Shown piece after piece: positions 20,503 to 30,055 of a DNA stretch of 64,000 nucleotides. The position numbers and the translations under genes were made by a program. Origin of the DNA: Muribaculaceae bacterium Zag1. GTDB lineage: Bacteria > Bacteroidota > Bacteroidia > Bacteroidales > Muribaculaceae. The stretch is taken from the NCBI GenBank assembly GCA_002633115.1, contig NWBJ01000081.1, forward strand, positions 1 through 64,000. The letters run 5' to 3'. Numbering within the stretch: the stretch's first letter is position 1; every line of letters starts with the position of its first letter. Below the pieces are notes generated by a model. It did not search any database. It was not told where the DNA came from and saw only the letters and a program-made list of their open reading frames with translations.

Positions 20503-21249
20503 ATGAAGATTCAGAGATTTCAAAGCGAGGAACTGCCATACGGCATACTCGGAAGATTCGGTCTGACACAGGAGATGCTTGAAGACCTGCCACAGAAGGC
20601 GATAGAGGACATTCTCGACGGCCGCCGTTCCCCGGTGCTTCCCATCCATGTCACCGGCGAAAGCGGAGAGGAAATCCATGCCCGCACCCGCTTCGCGTTC
20701 ATCCGCATGGATGACAGCAGCGTGGATGTGGTGTTCTACCCGCAGCTCAAAGCCGGACGCCTTGACCGTTTCACGGAAGAAGAGCGCAAGGCACTCCTTG
20801 AACACCGTCCCGTCATCGCCCCCGTCACCACGCCCGAGGGGAAAGAGATACAGGCTTTCCACCAGATAGACCAGGGCACCAACCAGATTATCTACGTTCC
20901 CACACCCGTCATCGGCCGCAACCTCGAATACGCAGCCAACGAGATGAAGCTCACCAATGCCGAGCTTACCTGCCTGCAGAAAGGACTGCCCGTCACCGTC
21001 ATGGACGGCGACAACCTCTACACCATCGGCATCGACCTCAATGAAAAGACAGGCGTGCGCCTCACGCATGGCGACGAGAAGAAATGGCGCGAGGAACAGC
21101 GGCAGGGCTTCGGCAGATACAACTTCGGTTTGAACGGCTGCTGGGTAGCCGACAGCGAGGGCAACCTCGACTATGTTCCCGAAGCATCCTACACCGAGGA
21201 ACTGTGGGAAGAGATGCGCAAGCGCAACAACATGACACTCAAACACTAA
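20503..21249 (+). CDS. DUF4099-like mobile-element protein
   Basis: The 248-residue product (MKIQRFQSEELPYGILGRFG...) contains the stretch TQEMLEDLPQKAIEDILDGR and later NQIIYVPTPVIGRNLEYAANEM, typical of DUF4099/DUF3945-type proteins encoded by Bacteroidales conjugative elements. An earlier in-frame ATG exists at 20470, but the -7 box ends at 20472, so 20503 is the start. It is the first gene of the transfer operon. Its biochemical function is unknown. The acidic, soluble character suggests a cytoplasmic accessory protein. Confidence 0.7.
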   Translation: MKIQRFQSEELPYGILGRFGLTQEMLEDLPQKAIEDILDGRRSPVLPIHVTGESGEEIHARTRFAFIRMDDSSVDVVFYPQLKAGRLDRFTEEERKALLEHRPVIAPVTTPEGKEIQAFHQIDQGTNQIIYVPTPVIGRNLEYAANEMKLTNAELTCLQKGLPVTVMDGDNLYTIGIDLNEKTGVRLTHGDEKKWREEQRQGFGRYNFGLNGCWVADSEGNLDYVPEASYTEELWEEMRKRNNMTLKH

Positions 21250-21261
21250 ACCGCAAACGAT

Positions 21262-21480
21262 ATGAAACACGAACCCGAAGAGAAACTTATCGAGAAAGTG
21301 CAGTCTGGCGAATACGGCTGGAAAGAATACATCAGCCACCACTCACGCGAGCTGTCGCAGGAATACGAATGGTACTGCCACCGCAAGGGGCTTGACCCGA
21401 ACCTTGAGGAATCGGCGGCCGCCTTCATGGAAATGAGGAACGCCCTGCTCGACGAGGCACTGGAAAACGGAAACGCATAA
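21262..21480 (+). CDS. Small conserved transfer-operon protein, unknown function
   Basis: The 72-residue product is acidic and helical by composition (KLIEKVQSGEYGWKEYISHH...EWYCHRKGLDPNLEESAAAF). It starts 12 bp after the preceding gene and ends 13 bp before the next, so it is cotranscribed. No catalytic motif or membrane segment is visible and I do not recognise the family. Confidence 0.65.
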   Translation: MKHEPEEKLIEKVQSGEYGWKEYISHHSRELSQEYEWYCHRKGLDPNLEESAAAFMEMRNALLDEALENGNA

Positions 21481-21493
21481 ACAAGACCACATC

Positions 21494-23116
21494 ATGCCTA
21501 TAAGGACAAACACCAATCCGCGTCCCCTTGAGCTTACGCCCGAACTGCAGGATATCCTGCTCCGAAACGGGATGCAGGCTCATGTGGCCGCAAGCAGCAA
21601 CGGTTTCGCCTTGCTCGTGCAGGGGCATGATTCCCCGTTGCTGAACTATCCCATCACAGAGAAACAGCTGAAAGCCCTTACCGACTGGGGCACCAACACC
21701 GCCAACCGCAAGGCATACAACACATTTGCGAGCATTGTCGCCGCAGACTTCGACATGCCGAAAGATTTTGTCCATGCCCGCAACGCCAACGGGCGTGTGG
21801 CGATGGGACTTCACGGCTACCGCGTCGGCGTGGGCGAATACGGCAGGGTCGCACCGTACCGCCGCATTCCCGTACCGCCGCACCACATGATGGGCTGGTC
21901 GTTTTTGGGATGGACACCGAGGATGCAGGAGGGATTCCACCTGCGCCGCATCGGAGGACAGCTCTACTATCCCGGCGCACCGATGGTGCCGAACCGCCCC
22001 GACGGGCGCATGAAGCCCGGAGAATTGCAATCCGGCGGCTACGGCTTCTATTACAAGGGCTACAACACCGCACCCGTGGCGGAGAAAGACGTGCTTGCCG
22101 AACTGCAGACGGTGATAACCCCTGTCAAACAGCCGCAGAGACCGACCGCACCCGCTATCCCATATAAGGAAGCCATCACCTCCGATGTCTATTTCTCCAA
22201 CGAGAAATGGCAGGAGGTGCTGGCAAGCCACGGCATACTGGTGGATGCGGAGAAAAAGACCGTCACCATACAGTCCTCGGCATTGGAAGCGGACTTGCAG
22301 TACAATCTCTCCGATGAAGAGTTGGCTGTGCTGACCTCCAACTCCATCAAAGACCAGCCAATAGCCAAACGCCTTGAGACACTTAACAATGTCATCAAGG
22401 AGGACTTCGCAGATGCCGTCACCATGGACATGCTCAACAGCGACAAACTGATAGACATCAAACTACATCCCGAAGTGCAGGCTGACCTTGACCGGCAGAT
22501 TACCCGACAGAACGAATATTACCGTCAGGAGACGAATGCGCAGGAGTATCAGGTGGAGCGAGAGCCGTCGCTCCGTGACAACCTGCCCAAAGGCGGCGTG
22601 GTCATGGACGGTAACGACCTGAGCCTCATAGATGAGAACAAAGGCTGGTTCCGCGAAGGACGGCACGGCCGTGAAGTCACCGTCGATGACATCCGTGTGG
22701 AACCCGTGCAAGGCGAGGGCGAGGCGAAATACCGCATGACCGCCGTCATCGACGGCGAGGTGGTGAGCCACGAGATCTCGCAGAAACAGTACGAAAAATT
22801 CATGGCACTGGACGACCTGCACCGCATGAAGCTCTTTTCGAAAGTATTCAAGGAGGTGGACATGAAAGACCGCTATCCCGTGGGTCTCGGCACGAAAATC
22901 TCTGCCGCCCTGCTTGCCGGAGCCGTGGTGACGCATGACCTCCTCCGAGGTCCCCGTCCCATGCCCGACATCTATGTGGAAGGGCACCGAGGTCCGATGC
23001 CGCATGTCTATTTCAAGCCGGGTGTCGATAGCCCCGCAGATGTGGCGGCGCGACAGTTCGACGCCATGAGGAACCTTCCCGACGACCGTGTCCCCGGCAT
23101 GGGGCACGGCCTTTAA
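21494..23116 (+). CDS. Large DUF3945-like mobile-element protein
   Basis: The 540-residue product has two repeated N-terminal-type segments (ELTPELQDILLRNGMQAHV and about residue 235 KWQEVLASHGILVDAEKKTV). Both resemble the helical modules of large polyvalent proteins in Bacteroidales elements. A Tyr/Gly/Pro-rich part follows (residues 105-190) with YRRIPVPPHHMMGWSFLGW. Near the C-terminus lies a short hydrophobic stretch (TKISAALLAGAVVTHDLL) that could touch a membrane. No enzymatic motif was identified. It sits in the transfer operon just before the primase-like gene. Confidence 0.65.
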   Translation: MPIRTNTNPRPLELTPELQDILLRNGMQAHVAASSNGFALLVQGHDSPLLNYPITEKQLKALTDWGTNTANRKAYNTFASIVAADFDMPKDFVHARNANGRVAMGLHGYRVGVGEYGRVAPYRRIPVPPHHMMGWSFLGWTPRMQEGFHLRRIGGQLYYPGAPMVPNRPDGRMKPGELQSGGYGFYYKGYNTAPVAEKDVLAELQTVITPVKQPQRPTAPAIPYKEAITSDVYFSNEKWQEVLASHGILVDAEKKTVTIQSSALEADLQYNLSDEELAVLTSNSIKDQPIAKRLETLNNVIKEDFADAVTMDMLNSDKLIDIKLHPEVQADLDRQITRQNEYYRQETNAQEYQVEREPSLRDNLPKGGVVMDGNDLSLIDENKGWFREGRHGREVTVDDIRVEPVQGEGEAKYRMTAVIDGEVVSHEISQKQYEKFMALDDLHRMKLFSKVFKEVDMKDRYPVGLGTKISAALLAGAVVTHDLLRGPRPMPDIYVEGHRGPMPHVYFKPGVDSPADVAARQFDAMRNLPDDRVPGMGHGL

Positions 23117-23137
23117 CAATAACACGAACCAACGGCC

Positions 23138-24379
23138 ATGTCAGAACTAACATACGACGATTTCAAGAGCAGGGTGAACATCCAGGACTTGCTGGTGGAC
23201 GCCGGCTACCAGCTCAACCGCAGGGACGGCATGCGCTATCCCTCCTACGTCCGTATCGGCAGTGACGGGAAGCGCGTGCATGGCGACAAATTTATTGTGA
23301 CCGCCAACGGCCTGTGCTGCTTCCAGCCCCCGGAGATAAAAAACTACAATGTCATCAGCTTCATCAAGGAGCACCCGAACCTTTTTGCTGAGTACCGTCC
23401 CGGAATGTCAACCGACAGGCTCGTCAACCTTGTCTGCAACCGCCTCCTGAACCATCCTGTGGCCGAACGTGCGCCACGGGACTTCGGGAGACAGCGCGAG
23501 GCACGCCCCTTCGACATCTACGAATACGAGACGCAGGCGTTCGTCAACGGCGACTGGGACTCGCAAAAGCGGTTCTATCCCTACTTCCAGAACAGGGGCA
23601 TCAACCTCCAGACCCAGCGGGCCTTCTCCGACCATTTCTTTTTGGCTACGAGAGAACGGGGTGACGGCAAGAAATACACCAACCTCTCGTTCCCCTTGTC
23701 ACTCGCCGCAATGCCTGGCAAGGAAATCGTGGGACTGGAGGAGCGCAGCCGCCCCAATGCCGAGGGCAAGACCGCCTACAAGGGCATGGCGGCAGGCAGC
23801 AACGCAGCGGAAGGCCTCTGGATAGCCCGGCTGGAAAACAACCGCAGCGACATGGGCTTCACCCGTCCCATCGGGGCGGCACAGGATGTCTATTGGTTCG
23901 AGAGTGCGTTTGACGCGATGGCCTACTATCAGATAAAGATGAACGAGCCGGGAAATGTGGGCTACCACGACCTCGCCAATGCCGTGTATGTGTCAACCGG
24001 CGGCTCACCCACCAAAAAGCAGTTCTCGTCGATGATAGAGCATACACCCGAAGCCATACATCATCTTTGCTTTGACCGAGACCGTGCCGGACGGATGTTC
24101 GCGGTCAACTTCGCCCTTCAGAAAGACGGGAGGGTGTTCACCTCCCACCTGACGCAGGACAAGGAAAAACTGGTCGTCACCGACTTGACCAAAGGCTTCA
24201 AGCGTCACGAACTGCCGATGGAGCCTTTCGATTTCAGGGACGTGTGCGACAGGTTAGGCATCGACAGCCGTGGAATCAGGTATGAACCCTGCGACGGCCG
24301 GTACAAGGACTGGAACGACCAGCTGCTTGACAAGCCCATGGAGAATGAGGAAACGCAAACAAGAGGGATGAGACGATGA
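23138..24379 (+). CDS. TOPRIM-domain primase-like protein
   Basis: The 413-residue product starts with a DnaG-like zinc-finger-region remnant (YDDFKSRVNIQDLLVDAGY, without the cysteine cluster) and contains a TOPRIM-like core (QDVYWFESAFDAMAYYQI, then HLCFDRDRAGRMFAVNFA), with the acidic Glu and DxD positions that bind metal. The family is DUF3991/TOPRIM proteins of mobile elements. A role in priming the transferred strand or element replication is likely. Its stop overlaps the next start by ATGA. Confidence 0.8.
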   Translation: MSELTYDDFKSRVNIQDLLVDAGYQLNRRDGMRYPSYVRIGSDGKRVHGDKFIVTANGLCCFQPPEIKNYNVISFIKEHPNLFAEYRPGMSTDRLVNLVCNRLLNHPVAERAPRDFGRQREARPFDIYEYETQAFVNGDWDSQKRFYPYFQNRGINLQTQRAFSDHFFLATRERGDGKKYTNLSFPLSLAAMPGKEIVGLEERSRPNAEGKTAYKGMAAGSNAAEGLWIARLENNRSDMGFTRPIGAAQDVYWFESAFDAMAYYQIKMNEPGNVGYHDLANAVYVSTGGSPTKKQFSSMIEHTPEAIHHLCFDRDRAGRMFAVNFALQKDGRVFTSHLTQDKEKLVVTDLTKGFKRHELPMEPFDFRDVCDRLGIDSRGIRYEPCDGRYKDWNDQLLDKPMENEETQTRGMRR

Positions 24380-24876
24380 AAACACGGACACAGCCAACAT
24401 ACAGTTTCGGGACGATGATATTCCGTCCCCGTGCGAGGCAGTACCTCGCCAACGACCTTATCATCACCGCCGTCTGCCTTGCCGGGCTTGCCGTGGCGGG
24501 CATCGACGGCGTGTTCATGGGCAACATCCTCCTGTGGGCGTCACTGGCAATCGCAGCCTGCCTCGTGTACCGCTTCCTCTATCTGCGGAGCATGAGATTT
24601 ATCATCACCGACGAGCAGTTCATCTACGAGCACGGCGTGTTCCGGCGTACCCGCGACTTCATGGAACTCTACCGCATCGTGGATTTCCGGGAAGAGAGCA
24701 GTTTCTCCCAACAGATATTCGGACTAAAAACGATACAGATATACTCCGGCGACCGTTCCACTCCGCGCCTTGACATGACAGGCATGGATATGAGTGCGAA
24801 CCTTATCCCCTTCATACGTGAACGTGTGGGCGCGAGCCGCAAAAGAAACGGAATATATGAGATTACCAACCGCTAA
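24376..24876 (+). CDS. Bacterial PH-domain membrane protein
   Basis: The 166-residue product has two transmembrane helices (about residues 27-45 and 50-68) followed by a bPH_2-type domain (MRFIITDEQFIYEHGVFRRTRDFMELYRIVDF). Such proteins are inner-membrane proteins of uncertain role. Its start overlaps the primase-like gene by 4 bp, and its end overlaps the start of the next gene by 20 bp, so translation of all three is coupled. A link to assembly of the transfer channel is only suggested by position. Confidence 0.8.
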   Translation: MKTRTQPTYSFGTMIFRPRARQYLANDLIITAVCLAGLAVAGIDGVFMGNILLWASLAIAACLVYRFLYLRSMRFIITDEQFIYEHGVFRRTRDFMELYRIVDFREESSFSQQIFGLKTIQIYSGDRSTPRLDMTGMDMSANLIPFIRERVGASRKRNGIYEITNR

Positions 24877-25549
24877 GATACTGACCGTCATCATTGCCGT
24901 CCTTGCCTCCCTGCAGGCGAGGGCGCAGCTTGTCGTGTCCAACCCGTTGGAATGGCTCGCCCTCGCAGAAGGGAACGAGGCCATCAACGGGCAGGTGAAA
25001 GACCAGACCGACGCGCAGACACGGACGGCCGCCCTGCAGAACACCATCGCCGCCGAGTTCACCAAGATACACGAATGGGAGAAGAAATACTCCGGCTACC
25101 TGCAGACCGCCTCCGGATTCGCCTCGTCGCTGAAAGCGTCCGCCACACTGTACGAGGACGGCGTGCGCATCTTCATCACCTTAGGGAAGCTCAAGAAAGC
25201 CATCGGCTCCAATCCGCAGGGCATAGTCGCCACCATGTCGATGAACAACCTCTACCTTGAGACGGCAACGGAGCTGATCTCCGTCTATACGCTGCTGAAG
25301 GAAGCCATCGCCACCGGAGGAAGAACGAATATGCTCACAGGCGCGGAACGCTCACAGACGCTCTGGGCATTGTCCGACAAACTCGGTGCATTCTCCAAGA
25401 AACTCAACAGGCTGTACCTGAGCATACGGTATTACACGCTCACGGACGTGTGGAACAACATCACGGCGGGAATGTTGGACAGGGACATCGGCACCATCGC
25501 CGGTGACGCCCTCGACAGATGGAAACGGGCTGCAAGAGCCATAGAGTAA
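24857..25549 (+). CDS. Secreted transfer-operon protein, VirB5/TrbJ-like candidate
   Basis: The start at 24857 gives MRLPTAKILTVIIAVLASLQARAQ, a signal peptide; the longer frame from 24794 would bury it. The 230-residue product is helical with a predicted coiled region (residues 40-100) and ends with YYTLTDVWNNITAGMLDRD...DRWKRA. The next gene encodes a paralogue. Signal peptide, size and helical content resemble periplasmic pilus-associated proteins (VirB5/TrbJ), but sequence similarity to these is not evident by eye. Confidence 0.65.
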   Translation: MRLPTAKILTVIIAVLASLQARAQLVVSNPLEWLALAEGNEAINGQVKDQTDAQTRTAALQNTIAAEFTKIHEWEKKYSGYLQTASGFASSLKASATLYEDGVRIFITLGKLKKAIGSNPQGIVATMSMNNLYLETATELISVYTLLKEAIATGGRTNMLTGAERSQTLWALSDKLGAFSKKLNRLYLSIRYYTLTDVWNNITAGMLDRDIGTIAGDALDRWKRAARAIE

Positions 25550-25559
25550 GGAGGAAGCC

Positions 25560-26246
25560 ATGAGAAAAGCGACACTGACAATACTGGTTATGCTGCTCTG
25601 CATCCTCAAAGCCGCCGCACAGACCGACCCCACGCTCGCCGGGATGATTGTCCTGTACACCGACAAGGCGGAGAAGCAGCTCAAATCCCAGGAGAAGGTG
25701 ATGCTGCTGCAGACCACCGGGCATATATGGACAAAGGAGGAAGTGGAAGCCACGACCGATTTCCAGCGGCAGTTCAATGACTACCTCGACTCGTTCCGCT
25801 CGGTAATCAGCTATGCGGCACAGATATACGGCTTCTACCACGAGATAGGCAAGCTGACGGAGAACATGGGCAGCCTGAGCCGGCAGCTGGAGAAGTCGCC
25901 CGAAAACGCGCTTGCCGTGGCGCTCACGCCACGCCGAAGCTCCATATACCGGGAACTGATACTCGGCGGCATCGACATCGTGAACGACATAAGGCTGGTA
26001 TGCCTCTCGGACATGAAGATGACGGAAAAGGAACGCATAGAGATCCTTTTCGGCATACGCCCGAAGCTCCGCCTGCTGAACCGCACCCTGCGCAGGCTCA
26101 CGCTTGCGGTCAAATACACCTCCCTGTCCGATGTGTGGCGGGAGATAGACTGCAGGGCGAAGAGCTACGATGTGGACAAGTGGAAAATCACGGACGAAGC
26201 CTTTGAACGCTGGCGCGGCAACAGCAAGATAAGACCCCGTAAATGA
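25560..26246 (+). CDS. Paralogue of the preceding secreted transfer protein
   Basis: The 228-residue product has a signal peptide (MRKATLTILVMLLCILKAAA) and shares the C-terminal pattern KYTSLSDVWREI...DEAFERW with the preceding protein, indicating tandem duplication. It begins 10 bp downstream, after an AGGAGG-like sequence. It is probably periplasmic. As a pair, the two may form a heteromeric helical assembly of the transfer apparatus; this is inference. Confidence 0.68.
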   Translation: MRKATLTILVMLLCILKAAAQTDPTLAGMIVLYTDKAEKQLKSQEKVMLLQTTGHIWTKEEVEATTDFQRQFNDYLDSFRSVISYAAQIYGFYHEIGKLTENMGSLSRQLEKSPENALAVALTPRRSSIYRELILGGIDIVNDIRLVCLSDMKMTEKERIEILFGIRPKLRLLNRTLRRLTLAVKYTSLSDVWREIDCRAKSYDVDKWKITDEAFERWRGNSKIRPRK

Positions 26247-26299
26247 GAACGGACAATGAAAGGGAACAGGAATAAAAACGATAAAACGCAACAAGGCTT

Positions 26300-27226
26300 A
26301 TGAGGATAGGACTGACAGATGTTGACGGGCACCACTTCCCCAATTTCGCACTGATGAAGCTGGCGGCCTGGCACAAGTCGAAAGGCGACAGTGTCGGATG
26401 GACCGACGCGATGTTCGGGAGCGGCTATGACCGTGTTTACAAGTCAAAGATATTCACGTTCTCGCCGGATGACAACACACCTTGGGACTGCGAGGTCATA
26501 AAAGGCGGAACGGGGTATGACATAAAGAGCCGTCTTGCCCCGGAAATCGAGGCATCGACCCTGATGGACTACTCCATCTATCCCCAATACGCCTATTCCA
26601 TCCAGTTCTTCTCCAGAGGGTGCATCCGCAGATGCCCGTTCTGCCTGGTGCATGACAAGGAGGGCGGCATACACCCGGTGGAACCCGTGCAGCTGAATCC
26701 CGTAGGACAGCATATCGAGGTTCTCGACAACAACTTCTTCGCCAACCCGGAATGGCGGTCAGCCATCGACTACCTGCTGAAGGCAGGGCAAAAAGTCAAC
26801 CTGCACGGCGTTGACGTGCGCATCATGGACGAGGAACAGGCATACTGGCTCAACCGGCTCCGGCTTTACAAGTCCATACACATCGCATGGGACTTGCCGC
26901 AGATAGACCTGACCCAAAAGTTCATGGAGGTCACGCGGTACATCAAGCCGTGGAAAATCATGTGCTACATCCTTGTCGGCTTCAACTCGACGATGGAGCA
27001 GGACATGTACCGCATCGAGCGGTGCCGGGAACTTGGCATCAAGCCGTATGTGATGCCGTACCGGGATTTTGACAACAAGACCAGACCGTCGCAGTATGCG
27101 AAGGATCTCGCGCAGTACGTCAACAAGCCGATGCTTTTCAAGTCATGCAGTTTCAAGGACTTCTCGCCCCGGAAAGGCTTCCGTTGCGAGGCTTATTTCC
27201 ATACGGAGAATACGATAACACACTAA
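26300..27226 (+). CDS. Radical SAM enzyme encoded in the transfer operon
   Basis: The 308-residue product carries the cluster motif RGCIRRCPFCLVHDKEGG (CxxxCxxC) at about residues 106-113, preceded by a cobalamin-domain-like N-terminus (MRIGLTDVDGHHFPNFALMKLAAW) that lacks an obvious DxHxxG motif. Later segments HGVDVRIMDEEQAYWLNRL and MCYILVGFNSTMEQDMYRIERC fit the TIM-barrel. These enzymes use a [4Fe-4S] cluster and S-adenosylmethionine to make a radical. The substrate cannot be told. Similar stand-alone enzymes occur on phages and plasmids, but the role in conjugation is unexplained. Confidence 0.85.
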   Translation: MRIGLTDVDGHHFPNFALMKLAAWHKSKGDSVGWTDAMFGSGYDRVYKSKIFTFSPDDNTPWDCEVIKGGTGYDIKSRLAPEIEASTLMDYSIYPQYAYSIQFFSRGCIRRCPFCLVHDKEGGIHPVEPVQLNPVGQHIEVLDNNFFANPEWRSAIDYLLKAGQKVNLHGVDVRIMDEEQAYWLNRLRLYKSIHIAWDLPQIDLTQKFMEVTRYIKPWKIMCYILVGFNSTMEQDMYRIERCRELGIKPYVMPYRDFDNKTRPSQYAKDLAQYVNKPMLFKSCSFKDFSPRKGFRCEAYFHTENTITH

Positions 27227-27237
27227 AAATTACAGAT

Positions 27238-27864
27238 ATGGGCAAATGGGCAACAATACTCAAAGGCGGCAAATACATCTTCAACAATCCGGCGACACGC
27301 AGTCTCGGAGGGGCCGTCATCCATCCCCAGCGCACGCTTGCCGGCGCGGGGACGGCATTGAAGTCAGCCACGCTCGGTGCCGGCGTGGGCTATCTCGGCT
27401 GGGAGGCACTCGTCAATGACAAGCCGGTCGTGAGGACGGTCGCCGACATAGCGATAGGAAAGGACAATGTGGATGCGGTGGTGGACACCACGGGCAACGC
27501 CGTGGACAGCGTGCAGGAAGCCGTGCGGGATGTGAAGGAGTCCGTCTCCGGGCTGAACGGTACGGTACAGCAGGCCAACAGCACATTCGGGGGAATCTCC
27601 GAGTTCCTGAAAAACGTATGCGGTGGCAACGGTGCCGATATGTTCGGCAACTTTTTCTCCAACATAGGTAAAGGCAACGTGTCGGGACTGAGCATCGTCG
27701 GCCTTCTCGCCGCCGGCCTGATGATATTCGGACGGTTCGGCTGGCTCGGCAAGATCGGCGGCGCACTGCTCGCCATGATGCTTATCGGCAACAACTCGCG
27801 GGTGGCGCAGGTACAGGAGCATCCGCAAGCGGACAACAGGCAGCAGGGAGGACGGCACAGATGA
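27238..27864 (+). CDS. Transfer-operon membrane protein, unknown
   Basis: The 208-residue product begins MGKWATILKGGKYIFNNPATRS (start 27238; the open frame from 27145 only overlaps the radical SAM gene). It contains small hydrophobic segments near residues 45-62 and a clear transmembrane pair at about residues 150-185 (VSGLSIVGLLAAGLMIFGRF and GGALLAMMLIGN). The middle is a Val/Asp-rich helical stretch. The family is not recognised. It is probably an inner-membrane component of the transfer machinery. Confidence 0.65.
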   Translation: MGKWATILKGGKYIFNNPATRSLGGAVIHPQRTLAGAGTALKSATLGAGVGYLGWEALVNDKPVVRTVADIAIGKDNVDAVVDTTGNAVDSVQEAVRDVKESVSGLNGTVQQANSTFGGISEFLKNVCGGNGADMFGNFFSNIGKGNVSGLSIVGLLAAGLMIFGRFGWLGKIGGALLAMMLIGNNSRVAQVQEHPQADNRQQGGRHR

Positions 27865-27915
27865 GCAATCTCCGGACATGCTTAACATGACAACAAGTAA
27901 ACATATAATAAGGAT

Positions 27916-29030
27916 ATGGAATATACACAGGAAATGAACCTGCAGTCAGAGAGCGGATACTGCATGCCGTTCAATGACAGGAAAGAAGAAGTGGTGCTGA
28001 CCCGTGCCTACGGAAAGCAGGAGGACGGCAGCTTCAACCACGGCATAGACCTCGCCGCCGACCGCTATGTGCTGCGTGCGGTGGCCGACGGCATCGTCAC
28101 CGCCATCGGCACGGACAGGGAGCACGGTCTTTACCAGACAGCCCGTTACGGGAAATACGACGTGACCTACGGCGGCATACGCAACGCGATGGTCGCCTTC
28201 GGCAAACGTGTCAAGGCCGGGAGCATCCTCTCCATCAGCGGCAGCACCCTTCATCTGGAAGTGAAATATGACGGCACGGAGATAGACCCCGTGGAGTTCC
28301 TGAAGATGCTTTTCGGGAACATGAAGATGTCCGGCACGGACAGCGGGATGCCCGATTTCGAGACCCTCGACATGGACATCCCGACGGACTATGACGAGAA
28401 CATGGAAGAGATAGAGGGTCTTATGGCGAGGTTCTATCCCGAATACCTGATGGAAGTGGCGGGAGGACTGTACACCGTGCCCGACAAGACCGAACAGTCG
28501 CTGCGCAACATCTTCTCCCTGTCGGCGGCACGGAGCTATTTCTATGACGCCATACCGTCGATGGCCAATCCGCTCGGACTGACGGAACGGTCGGTGCCCA
28601 TCGCAGCCAAGGTACAGAACCTGCTTATCGGGGACTTTCTGAACTACCTCGCCCTGCGGCACCGGATATTCCTGTCGGTCATGGATGAAGCGAGTAAAAA
28701 AAAAGCTATGACGAAGCCGTCGCCACCGCCGGAATCATAGACCCGCTGGCCGACCTGGACATAGACGTGCGCAGCTTCGACATACAGAGGCTTGTCACCG
28801 TCTATCCCGACCGTTCCGGCATACGGTGGTGGACGAAGGCATGGTTCAACGGCTCGGAAGACGGCGAGGCGGCCGTGGAGATCGGGCGCGAATGCGCGAT
28901 ACAGTTCCTGCTTGACCGGATAGACAAGGAACGGATGCTTGAGGAGTATTATCCCAAACAGATGGAGGTTTACCACAGCGCCATTGAGGAAACCAAGGAA
29001 AACTTATTGAAACAACTTAACATATCATAA
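27916..29030 (+). CDS. M23-like protein with a frame change at an A9 tract
   Basis: The first frame encodes an M23-like fold (residues about 25-125) with HGIDLA (HxxxD). At the usual HxH site it reads STLHLEV, so the first His is Thr and activity is doubtful. The frame ends at 28740 soon after nine A (28696-28704). Shifting by -1 at this tract continues as SYDEAVATAGIIDPLADLDIDVRSFDIQRLVTVYP to the stop at 29030, giving about 371 residues. The second part has no good separate start until 28767. Either the A tract supports ribosomal or transcriptional slippage, or one A is missing in the assembly. It overlaps the next ATG by 1 bp. Confidence 0.7.
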
Positions 29031-30004
29031 TGGCACAACCCCGTAATACAAAAAGGCTGTCGGAGGTGGAATACTGCCTCGGCTGCTATTTCAACACCTA
29101 TTTCGTGCCGGTCATGAAGCATGAGAAATCGGTACTTCAGGCGGCACAGGCCAAAGAGGTGGCGGACTATTCCAATTCGTTTGCCGGCATCATGCGCACC
29201 CTCGCGCAGTCCTCTTCCTCCGCAGGCATACCGGGTCCTGACGACACCATGCAGTACCTCCGGCTCACCGGGAAGGAATGTTCCAAGACCGCTGAGGACT
29301 ATGTGGGGATGTGCAAGGACAGCATCCTCGGCAACAAGGATTTTGTGGCCGACCTCCAACGCCTTGCCGGAGAGTGGCGCAACGCGGTGGTGGCGGAAGT
29401 GGGTCGCAAGCGTTACGACGAGCTTTCCTCCAGACTCGGCACGGATCTGGCACTCGCCTACGTGGACCACCGCATCGAGCAGATGATGGTTGACCGCATG
29501 GTGCGCGACCAGATGCCCAAGGGTTCTTTCGACTATATCATCCGCAAGGGCGCGTCAGGCAGCCTTTTCGGTCTGTCCCAGGAACTGATGAAGTCCCCGC
29601 TTCAGCGAGAGATAGAGGAACGGGGCGAAGCCATATACAAGCCGTCAAAGGCAGAGAAAGGCGTGGCAAAGGGCGTTAGCTTCGCATCGGACGTGGTGGC
29701 CTTCGGAGGCGTGTACTCGTGGGGTGCGCTTGCCAGGTTAGCCGGCGCGGAGGTCGTATTTTCCGGGCTTGAGTCCGTGCTTGACAAAAATCAGCAGAAA
29801 AAAGGGCTGACCGTCGATCAGTGCGTCAGTACGGGACTGTTCGGAAACGGCAGCACGCTGTCGGATATCCGCAAGGACAGCTGGCGCATCAAGACTTACG
29901 AAAGCGGCTACATCCAGTCGGTCAACGGCACCCTGTCGAAAAAGATGCCCATACTGAAAGAAAAGCCGGCATGGGAAACGGACTGGAGCTTCGGCAATCT
30001 GTAA
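29030..30004 (+). CDS. Conserved transfer-operon protein, unknown
   Basis: The 324-residue product is largely helical (residues 30-150, with CLGCYFNTYFVPVMKHEKS and KECSKTAEDYVGMCKDSI). It has a Gly/Ala-rich central hydrophobic stretch near residues 222-245 (GVSFASDVVAFGGVYSWGALARLAG) that could be a membrane-inserted hairpin. The TAATG junction couples it to the upstream gene. I do not recognise the family. Confidence 0.65.
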   Translation: MAQPRNTKRLSEVEYCLGCYFNTYFVPVMKHEKSVLQAAQAKEVADYSNSFAGIMRTLAQSSSSAGIPGPDDTMQYLRLTGKECSKTAEDYVGMCKDSILGNKDFVADLQRLAGEWRNAVVAEVGRKRYDELSSRLGTDLALAYVDHRIEQMMVDRMVRDQMPKGSFDYIIRKGASGSLFGLSQELMKSPLQREIEERGEAIYKPSKAEKGVAKGVSFASDVVAFGGVYSWGALARLAGAEVVFSGLESVLDKNQQKKGLTVDQCVSTGLFGNGSTLSDIRKDSWRIKTYESGYIQSVNGTLSKKMPILKEKPAWETDWSFGNL

Positions 30005-30055
30005 AACCCTTTCCAAAATCAGGGGAAAGGCTTTATCCCCCTCAAATTCGATGCG

